A stretch of DNA of 64,000 nt from SHZI01 sp049290495 (GTDB taxonomy: Bacteria > Pseudomonadota > Gammaproteobacteria > Steroidobacterales > GCA-2729495), in the NCBI GenBank assembly GCA_049290495.1, contig JBATNV010000200.1, positions 83,783 to 147,782 of the forward strand, in the 5' to 3' direction. Positions 51,983 through 60,743 of the stretch are shown here, in pieces; the stretch's first letter is position 1; every line of letters begins with the position of its first letter. Made by a program: the position numbers and the translations under genes. A model generated the notes under the pieces. It was given only the letters and a program-made list of their open reading frames with translations. It made no database searches and was not told the origin of the DNA.

Positions 51983-54040
51983 CTACCAGATCGCCACGCG
52001 CTTTTCAGGTGCGAGAAACATCCGGTCGGTCGCCGTGACGCCGAATGCACTGTAGAACGCCGGCATATTCTGCAGCGGGCCGGTTACGCGGTATTCATCC
52101 GGTGAATGCGGGTCGCTCAGCAACTGGACCTGCAGGCTTTCGGGCCGGTCCTTGCCGCGAAAGCTGAGCGCGTAGCCGAAAAAGAAGCGTTGTGCGCCGC
52201 TGATGCCATCGATCACCGGTGCCTCCTTGCCGTGCAACGAGTTCTGCCAGGCGCGGTACGCCATCACCAGGCCGGCCAGATCAGCCAGGTTTTCGCCGAG
52301 CGTGAGCTGGCCATTGATGCTGAAATTCGGCAGTGGCCGGAAGGCGTTGTACTGTTCCACGAGCAACTGTGCACGCTGCATGTATCCAGCCGTATCTGCA
52401 GCCGTCCACCAGTCGCGCAAGCGACCGTCGCCGTCAAACTTGCGGCCCTGGTCGTCAAAGCCGTGACTGAACTCATGACCAATCGTGGCGCCGATGCTGC
52501 CGTAATTCCAGGCATCGTCCGCCGCCGGATCAAAAAATGGCGGCTGGAGGATGGCGGCCGGAAACACGATTTCATTGTAAGTCGGTTGATAGTAGGCGTT
52601 GACCGTCTGCGGCGACATGAACCATTCATCGCGGTCCACGGGGCTGTTCAGCTTGTCGGCTTCGTGACGCCAGGCGAAGGCGCGAGTGCGGTGGATGTTG
52701 CCAACCAGCTCATCTTTTTCGATATGCACTGCCGAATAGTCGCGCCAGCGCTCCGGGTAGCCGATCTTGCTGCGGAACTTCGCGAGCTTTGCCTGTGCTG
52801 CCGTGCGGGTTTCCGGTGTCATCCAGTCCAGCTGACCGATGGACTCGTGAAAGGCTGCGCGCAAATTCGTGATGAGTTGCTCGATGCGCTGTCTGGATTC
52901 CGGTGGAAAATACCGTTGCACATAGCTCTTGCCAAGCAACTCGCCCAGCTCGCTGCTGACCAGCCGCACACCGCGCTTCCAGCGTGCCTTGTTCTGCTGC
53001 TGGCCACGTAGCACGCGGCCCTGGAAGTCGAAATCTTCAGCGACGATTGCCGCCGTCAAATAGGGCGCGTAGCTCTTCAGGACCTTGAAGCGCAGCCAGG
53101 TCTGCCAGTCACGTACCGGTGTTTCCCGAATGATATTGCCGAGCGCAGCGAAGTAATCCGTCTGTGCGATGACGAAGCGGCCTGGCGGCTCAAGCTGTGC
53201 GGCTTTGAAGAACTGCGGCCAGTCGAAACCCGGTGACTGAAGTGCTGCCTGGCGGAAGTCGACCTGGTTGGCATAGATTTTTTCGTCGTCGCGGTTCTGC
53301 ACCGCAGTCCAGTGCTTGCGGGCGATGCGCGTCTCGATCGCCATGATGGTATCCGCCGCATCCGCGTCGTCCCAGCCAGCGAGGCGGAACATCTGGTCTA
53401 TGTGTGCGGTGTAGGCCTTGCGCGTTTCCGCGAGTTCGGCTGTGTCATCAAGATAGTAGTCGCGGTCGGGCAGGCCCAGGCCGCCCTGCCACATGTAGGC
53501 CAGGTTCCTGCCCGGATCGCTGGCGTCAGCATCCACATAGAACTCGAGCGGGACCTGTATGCCCGCTGCCAGCGCGCTGCCCATCCAGGCAATCACCTCC
53601 TCGTGCGTGCGGAGATTCGCGATGGCTGCCAAATCTGCAGCGAGCGGCTTGAGACCGAGGGTTTCGAGTCGGCCTTCGTCCATAAAACTCGTGTACAGCT
53701 CACCGATCTTCTGCGCGTCGGTACCGGCTGGCTTGGACGACTGTGCGTCTGCCTCTATCAGCGTATGCAGCTGTTTCTCGGTGCGCTCAGCCAGAATCTG
53801 GAAGGTGCCATAGCTGGACCAGTCGGCCGGAATTTCAGTCTTTGCCAGCCATTTGCCGTTCACGTAGTGCCAGAAATCATCCTGTGGGCGGATATTTGCA
53901 TCCAGGTCTGCCGGGCCGAAGCCCGGTTCCACAGGCAGGCTGGCCGCCGGTGGCAGCGGTGCAACTGGCATGGAGGGTTGCTGCGGACGGTCGCAGGCGA
54001 GCAGAAACAGGCAGAGGGTGATGATGCTGAGTGTGCGCAT
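51983..54040 (-). CDS. M13-family (neprilysin-like) zinc metallopeptidase lipoprotein
   Basis: 685 residues. Lipobox FLLAC (Cys16), a linker, then the full M13 peptidase: N-terminal domain (ANIRPQDDFWHYVNGKWLAKTEIPADWSSYGTF in parts) and C-terminal domain with the zinc motif HEFSHGFDDQG and the third ligand in ENLADLAG. It cleaves peptides in the periplasm. Typical bacterial length. Independent promoter probable; it lies 39 bp after the anti-sigma-like gene. Confidence 0.94.
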   Translation of the reverse strand: MRTLSIITLCLFLLACDRPQQPSMPVAPLPPAASLPVEPGFGPADLDANIRPQDDFWHYVNGKWLAKTEIPADWSSYGTFQILAERTEKQLHTLIEADAQSSKPAGTDAQKIGELYTSFMDEGRLETLGLKPLAADLAAIANLRTHEEVIAWMGSALAAGIQVPLEFYVDADASDPGRNLAYMWQGGLGLPDRDYYLDDTAELAETRKAYTAHIDQMFRLAGWDDADAADTIMAIETRIARKHWTAVQNRDDEKIYANQVDFRQAALQSPGFDWPQFFKAAQLEPPGRFVIAQTDYFAALGNIIRETPVRDWQTWLRFKVLKSYAPYLTAAIVAEDFDFQGRVLRGQQQNKARWKRGVRLVSSELGELLGKSYVQRYFPPESRQRIEQLITNLRAAFHESIGQLDWMTPETRTAAQAKLAKFRSKIGYPERWRDYSAVHIEKDELVGNIHRTRAFAWRHEADKLNSPVDRDEWFMSPQTVNAYYQPTYNEIVFPAAILQPPFFDPAADDAWNYGSIGATIGHEFSHGFDDQGRKFDGDGRLRDWWTAADTAGYMQRAQLLVEQYNAFRPLPNFSINGQLTLGENLADLAGLVMAYRAWQNSLHGKEAPVIDGISGAQRFFFGYALSFRGKDRPESLQVQLLSDPHSPDEYRVTGPLQNMPAFYSAFGVTATDRMFLAPEKRVAIW

Positions 54041-54079
54041 GATCGCGAGGATAGTGCGAGCAGTATCGGACTGCGAGTC

Positions 54080-54340
54080 TCAGCCCGGCCCGGTCAGGGA
54101 TCGCTGTGCGGCACTGAGGAGCCTGGCCTTGAGCCGCTCCGGCATCGGCTGCAGTGCCGACTGGTCCCGGCGCAGAAATGCCAGCTGCGTGAGGGCGGCC
54201 ACCTGCATCAGCGCATTGCGCTGCGCAGCGGGGCAGTCACCGAGCAGCGTCTCGAGTTCAGCGCTGTGTTCTGCGTCGAGCGCGGCGAGCGCCTCATCTG
54301 CCAGCAGTTCCTGCAGTCGATCGGTGTGCATGCGGCTCAT
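54080..54340 (-). CDS. short soluble anti-sigma-like protein
   Basis: 86 residues, ATG overlapping the sigma-factor stop (ATGA). The pattern TDRLQELLADEALAALDAEHSAELETLLGDCPAAQ (in parts), then LQPMPERLKARLLSAA, resembles only the N-terminal anti-sigma domain of RskA-type proteins, which normally continue into a membrane helix and periplasmic domain. None follows here, and the downstream bases before the M13 gene encode no hydrophobic stretch in any frame. Inferred to bind the ECF sigma factor as a minimal soluble anti-sigma factor. Zinc-binding HxxxCxxC is absent. Confidence 0.6.
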   Translation of the reverse strand: MSRMHTDRLQELLADEALAALDAEHSAELETLLGDCPAAQRNALMQVAALTQLAFLRRDQSALQPMPERLKARLLSAAQRSLTGPG

Positions 54341-54918
54341 TCCGGTGATCCGCCGGCCGTATCGCTGACCGTGATCTGCAGCTGCTCGCGGATATGGATG
54401 AGTCCGCGGCGCACGCGCGTCTTGACGGTGCCAAGCGGTATATCCAGCTGTTCGGCAATCTCGCTGTGACTGTAGCCCTCGTAAAGCGACATGCCGAGAA
54501 TCCTCCGGTGCTCCGGATCCATGTCGTCCAGGACCCTGGCGACGATCTCGACCTCGGTATCGTCCTCGACAGTAGCCGCAACACCCGGGTCTACCGGTGC
54601 GCCTTCTTCATCGTCGAGAGAATCCATCGCCGGGGCACGGCCGGCCTGCCGGAGCCGGTCGATGAAGCGCCGCCGGGCGATCGTGGAGATAAAGGCGGTT
54701 TCGCTGGCGATGCCAGGGTCGTAGCGTGCGCAACTGCGCCAGATCTCGATGAACACATCCTGTACAGCGTCTTCCGCATCGCTGGCGTTGCGCAGATAGC
54801 GTCGCGCCAGCGACCACAGCAGATTGCTGTAACGGTCAACGCATTCGTTGACTGCACGGCTGTCGCCTGCCGCGATCCGCTCGAGTATGGATTTGGATGT
54901 GGTCACAGGTAATTGCAA
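54337..54918 (-). CDS. ECF-type RNA polymerase sigma factor
   Basis: 193 residues. Sigma region 2 (about 20-90: ALARRYLRN-like, AEDAVQDVFIEIWRS) and region 4 (about 130-185: MDPEHRRILGMSLYEGYSHSEIAEQLDIPLGTVKTRVRRGL in parts). Typical extracytoplasmic-function factor, group resembling ECF sigma-K/SigK-RskA. Start is TTG 54918 or GTG 54906; a TATGAT -10-like box at 54923-54918 would make the GTG the start of a very short leader. Its downstream partner is the short anti-sigma-like protein. Confidence 0.9.
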   Translation of the reverse strand: MQLPVTTSKSILERIAAGDSRAVNECVDRYSNLLWSLARRYLRNASDAEDAVQDVFIEIWRSCARYDPGIASETAFISTIARRRFIDRLRQAGRAPAMDSLDDEEGAPVDPGVAATVEDDTEVEIVARVLDDMDPEHRRILGMSLYEGYSHSEIAEQLDIPLGTVKTRVRRGLIHIREQLQITVSDTAGGSPE

Positions 54919-54940
54919 TCATACAGTGTCAGGCCTGAGC

Positions 54941-54971
54941 AAAAAAAAAGGCCGGGCCACCGGCCCGACCT
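54941..54971 (-). terminator. intrinsic terminator of the Cys-rich secreted protein gene
   Basis: Minus strand: AGGTCGGGCC (54971-54962) pairs with GGCCCGGCCT (54958-54949) with one G-U pair and a 3-base loop, followed by nine T. It isolates this gene from the sigma-factor gene. Confidence 0.88.
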
Positions 54972-54996
54972 TCCTGTTCGTTTGCGCAGGGCAGCC

Positions 54997-55341
54997 CTAC
55001 TTGGCCGCTGCCTTCCACTCGCCGCCCTGGAAGCCACAGCCGATCTCAAGGCCGTCCGGGTCGCCTTCATAGTAGTAGCGCAGGCCATCGGCACCGCGGT
55101 CGCAGACGCCGACGCGGCCGGCCTCTGGGCAGTCACCGTCGCCGTGCGCAGGGCCGCTATTGTCGTCGGTCTTGCCGAGTACGGCGCACTGGTCTGCAGA
55201 TGCCGGTGTGTCGCAGATTTTAAACGGGCCAGCAAACATGTTCTTCTGCGTGTAACTGCAGTGGCCGGCGCCGTCGGCGGCGAAAGCAGCAAAGGGGACG
55301 ATAGCCAGCAACGCAACAGTTGCGATCAGCTTGGACTTCAT
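54997..55341 (-). CDS. small secreted Cys-containing protein, unknown function
   Basis: 114 residues from ATG 55341; an in-frame ATG at 55353 adds four residues. Signal peptide (about 1-22, FAADG). The mature protein has six Cys (in HCSYTQ, KICDTP, DQCAVL, GDCPEA, GVCDRG and IGCGFQ), compatible with three disulfides, a Gly/Asp-rich middle, and YYYEGDPDGLEIG. No family recognised. Monocistronic, with its own terminator. Confidence 0.7.
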   Translation of the reverse strand: MKSKLIATVALLAIVPFAAFAADGAGHCSYTQKNMFAGPFKICDTPASADQCAVLGKTDDNSGPAHGDGDCPEAGRVGVCDRGADGLRYYYEGDPDGLEIGCGFQGGEWKAAAK

Positions 55342-55381
55342 AGACTTCTCCATGTGGTCAGGATGAGGGGGGGTGTCCAGA

Positions 55382-57469
55382 TCATGGCACGCTGGCCGGC
55401 CCTGAATCCAGCGCCGCAGCGCCAGCCTGTGGTTGCCGCTTTAGGTATCTATCGGGCAGGGCGTAGGCCAGCAGGTAGTCATCGATCGCCTCCGGATTGA
55501 CCAGCGCGTCGCCGCCGGCCGCGACTACTACATACTGCCGGCCGTCAACTGCGTAGGTCATCGGATCGGCGTGTGCGGGGCTGGGGAGCGACACAGACCA
55601 GATCTCATGGCCGGTTTCTGTATTGAAGGCATGCAGCCTGGCGTCTGCTGTAGCACCAACCAGCGTGATGCCGCCGGCCGTGACGATAGGGCCGCCCGCC
55701 ACCGGTCCGCCCCACTTGAAGGGCGGCAGGGGAATTGCTGCGAGCTTGCTGACGGTGCCGAGGGGCACACTCCAGCGGATCTCCCCGGCAGCGAGATCGA
55801 CGCCCACCAGTGTCGACCAGGGCGGACGGGTGCAGGGCAGTCCGCTCGGACCGAGCAACGCGCGCTTCTCGATGGCCCAGGTTGTGCCCTCTATGTTTTC
55901 TGGCGACCCCATCGGCATGGCGCTCTGTGGGCCGGTGTTTTCCGCCGGCGGCCCCTCGCCACGTGGCAGCAGTTTCAGATACATGCCGATCTGTGCAAGA
56001 TTTGCGACCAGCAGATTGTGTAGCGGGTCGAAAGCGCCGCCGCCCCGGTTCATGCCGTCGGCCGGACCCGGGAACATGATCCAGCCCTTGTCGCTGGGCG
56101 GCGTGTAAAGGTCGCCATGGCGTGCGCCTTCGATCTGCTCTCGACACTGGCTCTCATCCCAGAAAGTCAGTCCCCATGCATCCCCGGATCCAAGCTGCGT
56201 TTTCATCAGCGCTGGCGGCCTGAGCGGAAAAGGCTGCGTCTTCGACAGCTGTTCGCCCGCAACGCCATCAGTCGGTACCGGGCGTTCTTCGACCGGAAAC
56301 AGCGGTACCCCGGTTTCACGGTTCAGTACAAACACCAGTGACTGCCTGGTCAGGATGACTACGGCTGGAATTCGCCGCCCGTCCTTCGGAATGTCCACCA
56401 GCATGGGTTGGGCCGGCGTACCGCCGTCCCAGACATCGTGATGCACCGTCTGGAACTGCCAGACGACCTTGCCGGTACTGCCGCGCAGGGCGACGATCGA
56501 GTTTGCGTAGCGGTTGTCGCCCCGCCGCGTACCGCCAAACCAGTTCGGCGATGCACTCGATGTCGGTACGAAAACCAGATCGCGCTTTGCATCGACCGAC
56601 AGCGGACTCGAGGCGTTGCCGCCGCCGGTGCTGGCGAGGCTCTCGGCTGCCCAGTTGCCCGCCTGGGGATCCTCCGGCTTGTGCGGCACCGGGTCAAAAC
56701 TCCACAGGAAGGCACCGCTGCGCGCATCGAAAGCCCGGATCTCGCCGCTCGGCGCACGCGCAGCCAGATCCTTAATATTGTTGATGTGGCCGACTACCAG
56801 CACATCGTTGACCAGCACGGGCGGCGACGAAAATTGCACATCGCTCGGCTCGGCCGGTGCCAGCGCCGCGGTGGCAAACAGCGGATTGATGTCTACCTGT
56901 CCGTTGCTGCCGAATCCGTTACAAGGCGTGCCCGTAAGCGCATCGACCGCCAGCAGGCGGCGGTCACTGGTGCCGGCAAAAATCCGGTGAGCGCAGGCTT
57001 CTGCAGGGCCGGCTTTCTTATCTCGCCAGTAGCTGACGCCCAGGCAGCCGAGCTGCGCCGGTGATTTGCTGAAGTGGATCTTCGGGTCAAAGCTCCACCG
57101 CTCCTTGCCGGTTGCCGGATCAAGTGCGACCAGCCTGTTCAAGGGCGTGCAAAGCACCAGCGCCGCACCGGCGTCTGCCGGCAGCAGGATCGGCGTTGCC
57201 TGAAAACTGGCAAGTTTCCGCTGTTCCGGGAAGCGCTCCAGGTCGCCGTGCCGCCAGGTCCATGCCCGTTCCAGGCGCCAGACGTTATGCTGATTGATCT
57301 GATCGAGCGGGGAATAGTGCGAGCCGCCGGCATCGCCGCCCACATACAGCCAGTCGCTGGCTGCCGGCGGAGCATCGTCGGCCAGCAGCGTCGCGGGCAT
57401 GAGGCCAATGGCGATCACCGTCAGACAGAGCTGCAGGGGACGCCGGACCATGAAGTGCCTGCCGATCAT
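55382..57469 (-). CDS. PQQ-dependent dehydrogenase, soluble (quinoprotein)
   Basis: 695 residues. Signal peptide (about 8-31), then an eight-bladed beta-propeller of the glucose/alcohol-dehydrogenase type: DWLYVGGDAGGSHYSPLDQI near 40, LVALDPATGKERWSFDP, VVWQFQTVHHDVWDG, LVFVLNRETG and VVVAAGGDAL. The YxGGxxGGxxYSPL start is that of membrane-type glucose dehydrogenase catalytic domains, but the five membrane helices of Gcd and a fused cytochrome are absent. It would oxidise an alcohol or sugar in the periplasm and pass electrons to a cytochrome or quinone. No PQQ biosynthesis gene is in the window. ATG 57451 is an alternative start. Confidence 0.9.
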   Translation of the reverse strand: MIGRHFMVRRPLQLCLTVIAIGLMPATLLADDAPPAASDWLYVGGDAGGSHYSPLDQINQHNVWRLERAWTWRHGDLERFPEQRKLASFQATPILLPADAGAALVLCTPLNRLVALDPATGKERWSFDPKIHFSKSPAQLGCLGVSYWRDKKAGPAEACAHRIFAGTSDRRLLAVDALTGTPCNGFGSNGQVDINPLFATAALAPAEPSDVQFSSPPVLVNDVLVVGHINNIKDLAARAPSGEIRAFDARSGAFLWSFDPVPHKPEDPQAGNWAAESLASTGGGNASSPLSVDAKRDLVFVPTSSASPNWFGGTRRGDNRYANSIVALRGSTGKVVWQFQTVHHDVWDGGTPAQPMLVDIPKDGRRIPAVVILTRQSLVFVLNRETGVPLFPVEERPVPTDGVAGEQLSKTQPFPLRPPALMKTQLGSGDAWGLTFWDESQCREQIEGARHGDLYTPPSDKGWIMFPGPADGMNRGGGAFDPLHNLLVANLAQIGMYLKLLPRGEGPPAENTGPQSAMPMGSPENIEGTTWAIEKRALLGPSGLPCTRPPWSTLVGVDLAAGEIRWSVPLGTVSKLAAIPLPPFKWGGPVAGGPIVTAGGITLVGATADARLHAFNTETGHEIWSVSLPSPAHADPMTYAVDGRQYVVVAAGGDALVNPEAIDDYLLAYALPDRYLKRQPQAGAAALDSGPASVP

Positions 57470-57488
57470 CGCTATTCCTGCATTATCA

Positions 57489-57526
57489 CCGGATGATCGT
57501 TAGCCTAACAGCAAACAATCATCCGG
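57489..57526. repeat. inverted repeat between divergent genes
   Basis: CCGGATGATCGTT (57489-57501) and AACAATCATCCGG (57514-57526) form a 13-bp dyad with one mismatch and a 12-base spacer. A smaller dyad GTTAGCCTAAC lies at 57499-57509. It is the only strong structure in the 127 bp between the dehydrogenase and NYN-protein genes. Could be an operator for either direction. Confidence 0.55.
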
Positions 57527-57596
57527 CCAGGCCTTGCTCCGCGTGCGTCAATCTCCGACCATGGTGGCCTGTACGAAAATTCCGGTGAGACTGCAG

Positions 57597-58367
57597 ATGG
57601 CAAATGAAAGCACAAGAAGCGGCGTATCAGGCATAGCCGTGTACGTAGACTTCGAAAATCTCGCGCTTGGCGTCCAGGACACCAAGGCCGGGCGTTTCGA
57701 GATCGAGATCGTGCTGAAGCGTATCCTTGAGAAAGGTCGCATCGTCGCCAAGCGGGCCTACTGCGACTGGAGCCACTACCGTCAGTTCATGCAGGAATTT
57801 CACCGCCAGGGTTTCGAGATGATCGATATCCCGCAGACCAAGGTGAGCGGCAAGAACAGCGCCGACATCCGCATGGTCGTCGATGCCCTCGACATGTGCT
57901 ACTCGAAGTCACACATCGATACCTTCGTCCTGCTGACCGGTGACAGCGACTTTTCGCCACTGGTCTCCAAGCTCAAGGAAAACGACAAGCGCGTGATCGG
58001 CTGCGGTGTGCGCAACTCGACGTCCGACCTGCTGGCCTCGAACTGCGACGAGTTCATTTTCTATGACGACCTGGTGACTGTCTCCCAGCGTCCACGAACC
58101 AGGGCCAAGCCGTCCAAGAACACGCAGCAGAGCGAGGCGCTTGATCAGGTGGCGGCAACCGTGGAGTCGCTGTCAGCCGAGTACGATCCGCTGTGGGGTT
58201 CGCTGGTAAAGCAGACTGTGCGGCGCGTCTATCCGGGCTTCAATGAAACCATCTATGGTTACCGGAGCTTTTCCGAGTTGCTCGAAGATGCGGCGAAGCA
58301 GGGCATGCTGGAACTCGAGTTCGACCAGCAGCGCGGCAATTACAAGGTGCGTGCCAAAGCCCGGTAA
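57597..58367 (+). CDS. NYN-domain ribonuclease-like protein with OST-HTH/LOTUS domain
   Basis: 256 residues from ATG 57597; the frame is open to 57534. NYN (PIN-like) domain about 10-150 with the acidic residues in YVDFENL, DIRMVVDALD and LLTGDSDFSPLV, the LabA/DUF88 pattern. A LOTUS (OST-HTH) domain follows (about 185-254: DPLWGSLVKQTVRRVYPGF, GYRSFSELLEDAAKQGML). Such two-domain proteins are expected to bind and cleave RNA. No toxin partner or CRISPR is nearby. It stands alone, divergent from the quinoprotein gene. Confidence 0.9.
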   Translation: MANESTRSGVSGIAVYVDFENLALGVQDTKAGRFEIEIVLKRILEKGRIVAKRAYCDWSHYRQFMQEFHRQGFEMIDIPQTKVSGKNSADIRMVVDALDMCYSKSHIDTFVLLTGDSDFSPLVSKLKENDKRVIGCGVRNSTSDLLASNCDEFIFYDDLVTVSQRPRTRAKPSKNTQQSEALDQVAATVESLSAEYDPLWGSLVKQTVRRVYPGFNETIYGYRSFSELLEDAAKQGMLELEFDQQRGNYKVRAKAR

Positions 58368-58404
58368 CCGTCGGCAGCCTGTAGTGTCGCGGTACAGGGA
58401 CTTC

Positions 58405-59493
58405 ATGTCTGGATCAGGGAACGTCGCTTTGTCGCAAGCACCGCAGGACACGCCGCTCCTCAGCGTAGTCATCCCTGCATACAACCAGGCAGCATTTCTG
58501 CGTGAGACGCTCGAAAGTGTTTTGCAGCAGGCTGACGATGCGGTGGAGGTCATCGTCATCAATGATGGATCCACAGACGCCACGCTGGACGTCGTTGCAG
58601 GATTTTCCGGCAGGGTCAGATGTGTCACCCAGCCAAATGCCGGGCTGGCAGCGGCACGCAATCGCGGCCACCGCGAAGCGAGAGGCGAGTTCATTGCGTG
58701 GCTCGATTCCGATGACCTGTGTGAGCCGGGCAGATTGGCCTTGCAGATCGAGGTGCTGCGGCGCTATCCGGAGGTCGGCCTGGTTTCTTGTGGATTCTCG
58801 GCATTCAATGCCGATGGTCTGATCTCTCCATCGTTCGCTGCACACTATTACGGACAGATCGGCCGATCCGGGCTGCGTGCGCTGTATGGGCTTGCTGATA
58901 CTGTTGAGGCGGTCGCGGGTATACAGAGACTGTCGGCACCCGTGTATCGCGGGAAGGTCTATCCGGCGATAGCCTATGGCAACTTCGTGCATCCGCCGAC
59001 CGTCATGATGCGCCGCGAGGTCTGGAGCGTCACAGGCGAACTCGATAAGGATTTCCCTTCGGCTGCCGACTGGGAGTTCTTCGTTCGCGCCAGCCGCAAA
59101 TTCTGCTTCGCCTATCTCGACTATCCCCTGTTGCGCTACCGCCTGTCTGCGGGCCAGATGTCCAGTATGTCGAACGCCTTGCGGCATGTGCCAAGGGAAA
59201 TGCTCATGTTTGAACGGATGCTGGCAGCGGATCCAGCTCTCGGGGCGGATGCCTCGCGGGTGCGCAAGCTTTACCGTGGCTGGTATTTCACTATGGCCTC
59301 TGCAGCTGCTGATACAAGTCGCTGGCTGGCCATGAAGTACCTGATTTACAGTCTTTACTATGGATGTCAGATATCGTTGTTTCTGCGTACGGCTGTAAAA
59401 CTCGCCTTGCCGGCAGCTCTTGTCAGGTGGCTGCAGGGCGCGCGCCGGGGTCTTGCCGGCTCGCATGGAGAACAGTCACCGTCCGGACGGTGA
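58405..59493 (+). CDS. glycosyltransferase family 2
   Basis: 362 residues from ATG 58405, with AGGGA four bases upstream. GT-A fold: LLSVVIPAYNQAAFLRETLES in parts, INDGSTDATL, and the metal motif DSDD at about 98-101. C-terminal region long and partly hydrophobic (about 310-345). It opens the surface polysaccharide locus. The preceding open frame back to 58243 overlaps the NYN gene and is not homologous. Confidence 0.9.
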   Translation: MSGSGNVALSQAPQDTPLLSVVIPAYNQAAFLRETLESVLQQADDAVEVIVINDGSTDATLDVVAGFSGRVRCVTQPNAGLAAARNRGHREARGEFIAWLDSDDLCEPGRLALQIEVLRRYPEVGLVSCGFSAFNADGLISPSFAAHYYGQIGRSGLRALYGLADTVEAVAGIQRLSAPVYRGKVYPAIAYGNFVHPPTVMMRREVWSVTGELDKDFPSAADWEFFVRASRKFCFAYLDYPLLRYRLSAGQMSSMSNALRHVPREMLMFERMLAADPALGADASRVRKLYRGWYFTMASAAADTSRWLAMKYLIYSLYYGCQISLFLRTAVKLALPAALVRWLQGARRGLAGSHGEQSPSGR

Positions 59494-59517
59494 TCTGCCA
59501 GCAGGAACGGAACAGAA

Positions 59518-60723
59518 ATGGCTTTACGCAAGGTACTGTTGCTGACGTACCATTTCCCGCCGTCAGGTGCGGTAGCGGTTTACCGGATGCTGGGGCTGGT
59601 TCGCTACCTGCCGCAGTTTGGCTGGCAGCCGGTTGTCGTTGCGCCGCCAAGGGTTCCATGGGAACCGATTGATGCTTCCTTGCTCGACCAGGTTCCGGCG
59701 CAAACGCCGGTTGTGCGGGTGCCGTTCATGGATGGCATTGCCGGCCGGGTGGTCGGACGGATTGCGCCGGAAGCGCACTGGATTGTGAAGGCGAGGACGG
59801 CCTGCAACCAGATGATTGCCGAGCACAGGCCCGACGCTGTCATCACCTCGAGTCCGCCTGGCATCGTGCACATGCTTGGGCGCTGGGTGCAGAAGCGCCA
59901 TGGTCTGTACTGGGTTGCCTGCTTCCGCGATCCGTGGATTACCAATCGGCTCGACACTTCAGGTTTGTCCGCGCGCATTGATCGTCAGCTTGAACGCAGC
60001 GTGATGAGGCATGCAGACCAGATCGTGGCGAATACGCCCCTGAATCGTGAGGGCTGGTGCAAGGCGTATCCCGAGTATGCAGCGAAAATGCATGTCATCA
60101 CCAATGGCTTTGATCCGGAAAAATTCACATCGATCACGGTGCCACCGCCCGGCGACCGGCTGATGATATTGCATGCAGGCGAGCTGTATTCCGGTCGTGA
60201 TCCGCGGCCGTTTCTCGATGCATTTGCACAGTTGCAGGTAGAACGGGTGCCAGTTGATTGCACCTTTCTAGGCCGCAAGACAGACTCAATGTACGACCTG
60301 TCGGCCGAGATCACCCGGCGCGGTCTGGACAGCACGGTGCACCGGCCGGGGCAGGTTCCCTATGCAGAATCACTGCAGAAAATGATGAGTGCTGACATCC
60401 TTGTGCTGTTCCAGAACCCCGGGTATCGGTTCGGGATCCAGGCCAAGCTCTTTGAGTACCTGGGTACCGGACGGCCGATACTCGCGATTTCCGAACTCGA
60501 CAGCGATATCGCCTGGGTGTTGCGGGAAAGCAAGGTGCTGCACAGGGTCGTGGCACCAACCGATGTAGCCGGAATCAGGCAGGCGATTCTGGAACTGGTT
60601 ACCGAAGTCCGTACCGGAAATGACAGCAGGTCTGACAAAAGCGCAGTTTTGCAGTTTACCCGGGAACGCATGGCGCAGCGCTTTGCCGAGTGCCTGGACC
60701 GGAGTCCGCCGGTCAGCCAGTGA
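59518..60723 (+). CDS. glycosyltransferase family 4
   Basis: 401 residues. GT-B fold: the N-terminal LLLTYHFPPSGAVAVYRMLGLVRYLP in parts, SSPPGIVHMLGRWV, a linker, and the C-terminal nucleotide-sugar domain with LFEYLGTGRPILAISE. The position of the usual EX7E motif reads Q/F-rich, so the retaining mechanism is assumed from the fold. Ribosome site AGGAACGGAAC. Follows the GT2 gene by 24 bp. Confidence 0.9.
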   Translation: MALRKVLLLTYHFPPSGAVAVYRMLGLVRYLPQFGWQPVVVAPPRVPWEPIDASLLDQVPAQTPVVRVPFMDGIAGRVVGRIAPEAHWIVKARTACNQMIAEHRPDAVITSSPPGIVHMLGRWVQKRHGLYWVACFRDPWITNRLDTSGLSARIDRQLERSVMRHADQIVANTPLNREGWCKAYPEYAAKMHVITNGFDPEKFTSITVPPPGDRLMILHAGELYSGRDPRPFLDAFAQLQVERVPVDCTFLGRKTDSMYDLSAEITRRGLDSTVHRPGQVPYAESLQKMMSADILVLFQNPGYRFGIQAKLFEYLGTGRPILAISELDSDIAWVLRESKVLHRVVAPTDVAGIRQAILELVTEVRTGNDSRSDKSAVLQFTRERMAQRFAECLDRSPPVSQ

Positions 60724-60743
60724 CGCCCAGTGATGTCTGCTGA

